A program made the position numbers and the translations under genes. Shown here piece after piece: positions 6,144-6,217 of a stretch of DNA of 6,217 nucleotides (position 1 is the stretch's first letter; each line of letters starts with the position of its first letter). The stretch is from NCBI GenBank assembly GCA_030044775.1, contig JASICF010000471.1:1-6217 (forward strand). Direction: 5' to 3'. The DNA comes from Candidatus Sulfotelmatobacter sp. Lineage in GTDB: Bacteria > Acidobacteriota > Terriglobia > Terriglobales > Acidobacteriaceae. The notes beneath the pieces were generated by a model that saw nothing but the letters and a program-made list of their open reading frames with translations, had not been told where the DNA came from and did no database searches.

Positions 6144-6217
6144 ATGAAAGCTCGCTCAAAATTATCTCCTGTCGCAGAAGTCGGGCAGTTACTGATCGTC
6201 GGCTTCGATGGCACGAA
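6144..6217 (+). CDS. Start of a family-3 glycoside hydrolase, probably beta-N-acetylhexosaminidase (NagZ-like), cut off by the window
   Basis: Twenty-four codons are visible, reading MKARSKLSPVAEV then GQLLIVGFDGT. The pattern VGQLxxVGFDGT is the characteristic beginning of the GH3 N-terminal barrel, especially NagZ-type enzymes, which remove N-acetylglucosamine from muropeptides during peptidoglycan recycling. Catalytic residues are beyond the window, so substrate is inferred from N-terminal resemblance alone. The ATG is chosen because the GH3 motif starts about 13 residues later, as usual for cytoplasmic members, and no signal peptide is evident; a TTG immediately before it (6141) is a less likely start. 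No Shine-Dalgarno is visible. It begins 32 bases after mutS on the same strand with no terminator or clear promoter between, so co-transcription is likely. Confidence 0.75.
   Translation, partial: MKARSKLSPVAEVGQLLIVGFDGT

Noticed and set aside
1..6217. Mobile element, defence system, CRISPR array or RNA gene
   Set aside because: No transposase, integrase, terminal inverted repeats, regularly spaced repeats, tRNA or rRNA motifs were seen, and all space is taken by housekeeping-type genes with short gaps.

Overview
The window is an ordinary-looking chromosomal segment of a moderately GC-rich bacterium (GC a little over half, by eye), with four substantial protein genes and the first codons of a fifth. 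Protein sequence style (MutS, the GalT-like protein, the GGDEF-EAL protein), the near absence of Shine-Dalgarno sequences and the gene content would fit an acidobacterium of the Terriglobia/Koribacter type, but this is an impression from memory and was not tested. No rRNA, tRNA, CRISPR, transposase or phage gene is visible, and the longest stretch without a gene is only 136 bases.

Layout. Positions 1-1278 (+) hold the C-terminal part of a cyclic-di-GMP signalling protein: most of a GGDEF domain followed by a complete EAL domain. The GGDEF domain has an unusual insertion of about 14 residues just before its signature. After 62 bases comes an uncharacterised membrane protein (+, ORF from 1341, start perhaps at 1383) with three predicted transmembrane helices, a domain I do not recognise and three C-terminal ankyrin repeats. 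It converges, across 42 bases containing a short inverted repeat, with a GalT-superfamily nucleotidyltransferase on the minus strand (2331-3335). That protein keeps its zinc ligands but has Thr where the nucleophilic histidine of the HPH motif should be.

Positions 3336-3471 are a divergent promoter region. It has a perfect extended -10 box (TGTTATAAT) facing mutS and, on the same bases, a near-consensus -10 (TATAAC) facing the GalT-like gene. mutS (3472-6111, +) is complete, with every expected motif and a C-terminal sliding-clamp-binding peptide. Thirty-two bases after it begins a gene whose 24 visible residues match the N-terminus of family-3 beta-N-acetylhexosaminidases (NagZ type); the window cuts it off.

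The genes do not form one obvious pathway: c-di-GMP signalling, an ankyrin membrane protein, sugar-nucleotide chemistry, mismatch repair and probably peptidoglycan recycling. mutS and the GH3 gene are likely co-transcribed. I saw no convincing evidence of a new multi-gene system. The points most worth a second look are the His-to-Thr change in the GalT-like active site, the symmetric divergent -10 element, the GGDEF insertion that displaces the I-site, and the probably periplasmic ankyrin protein.
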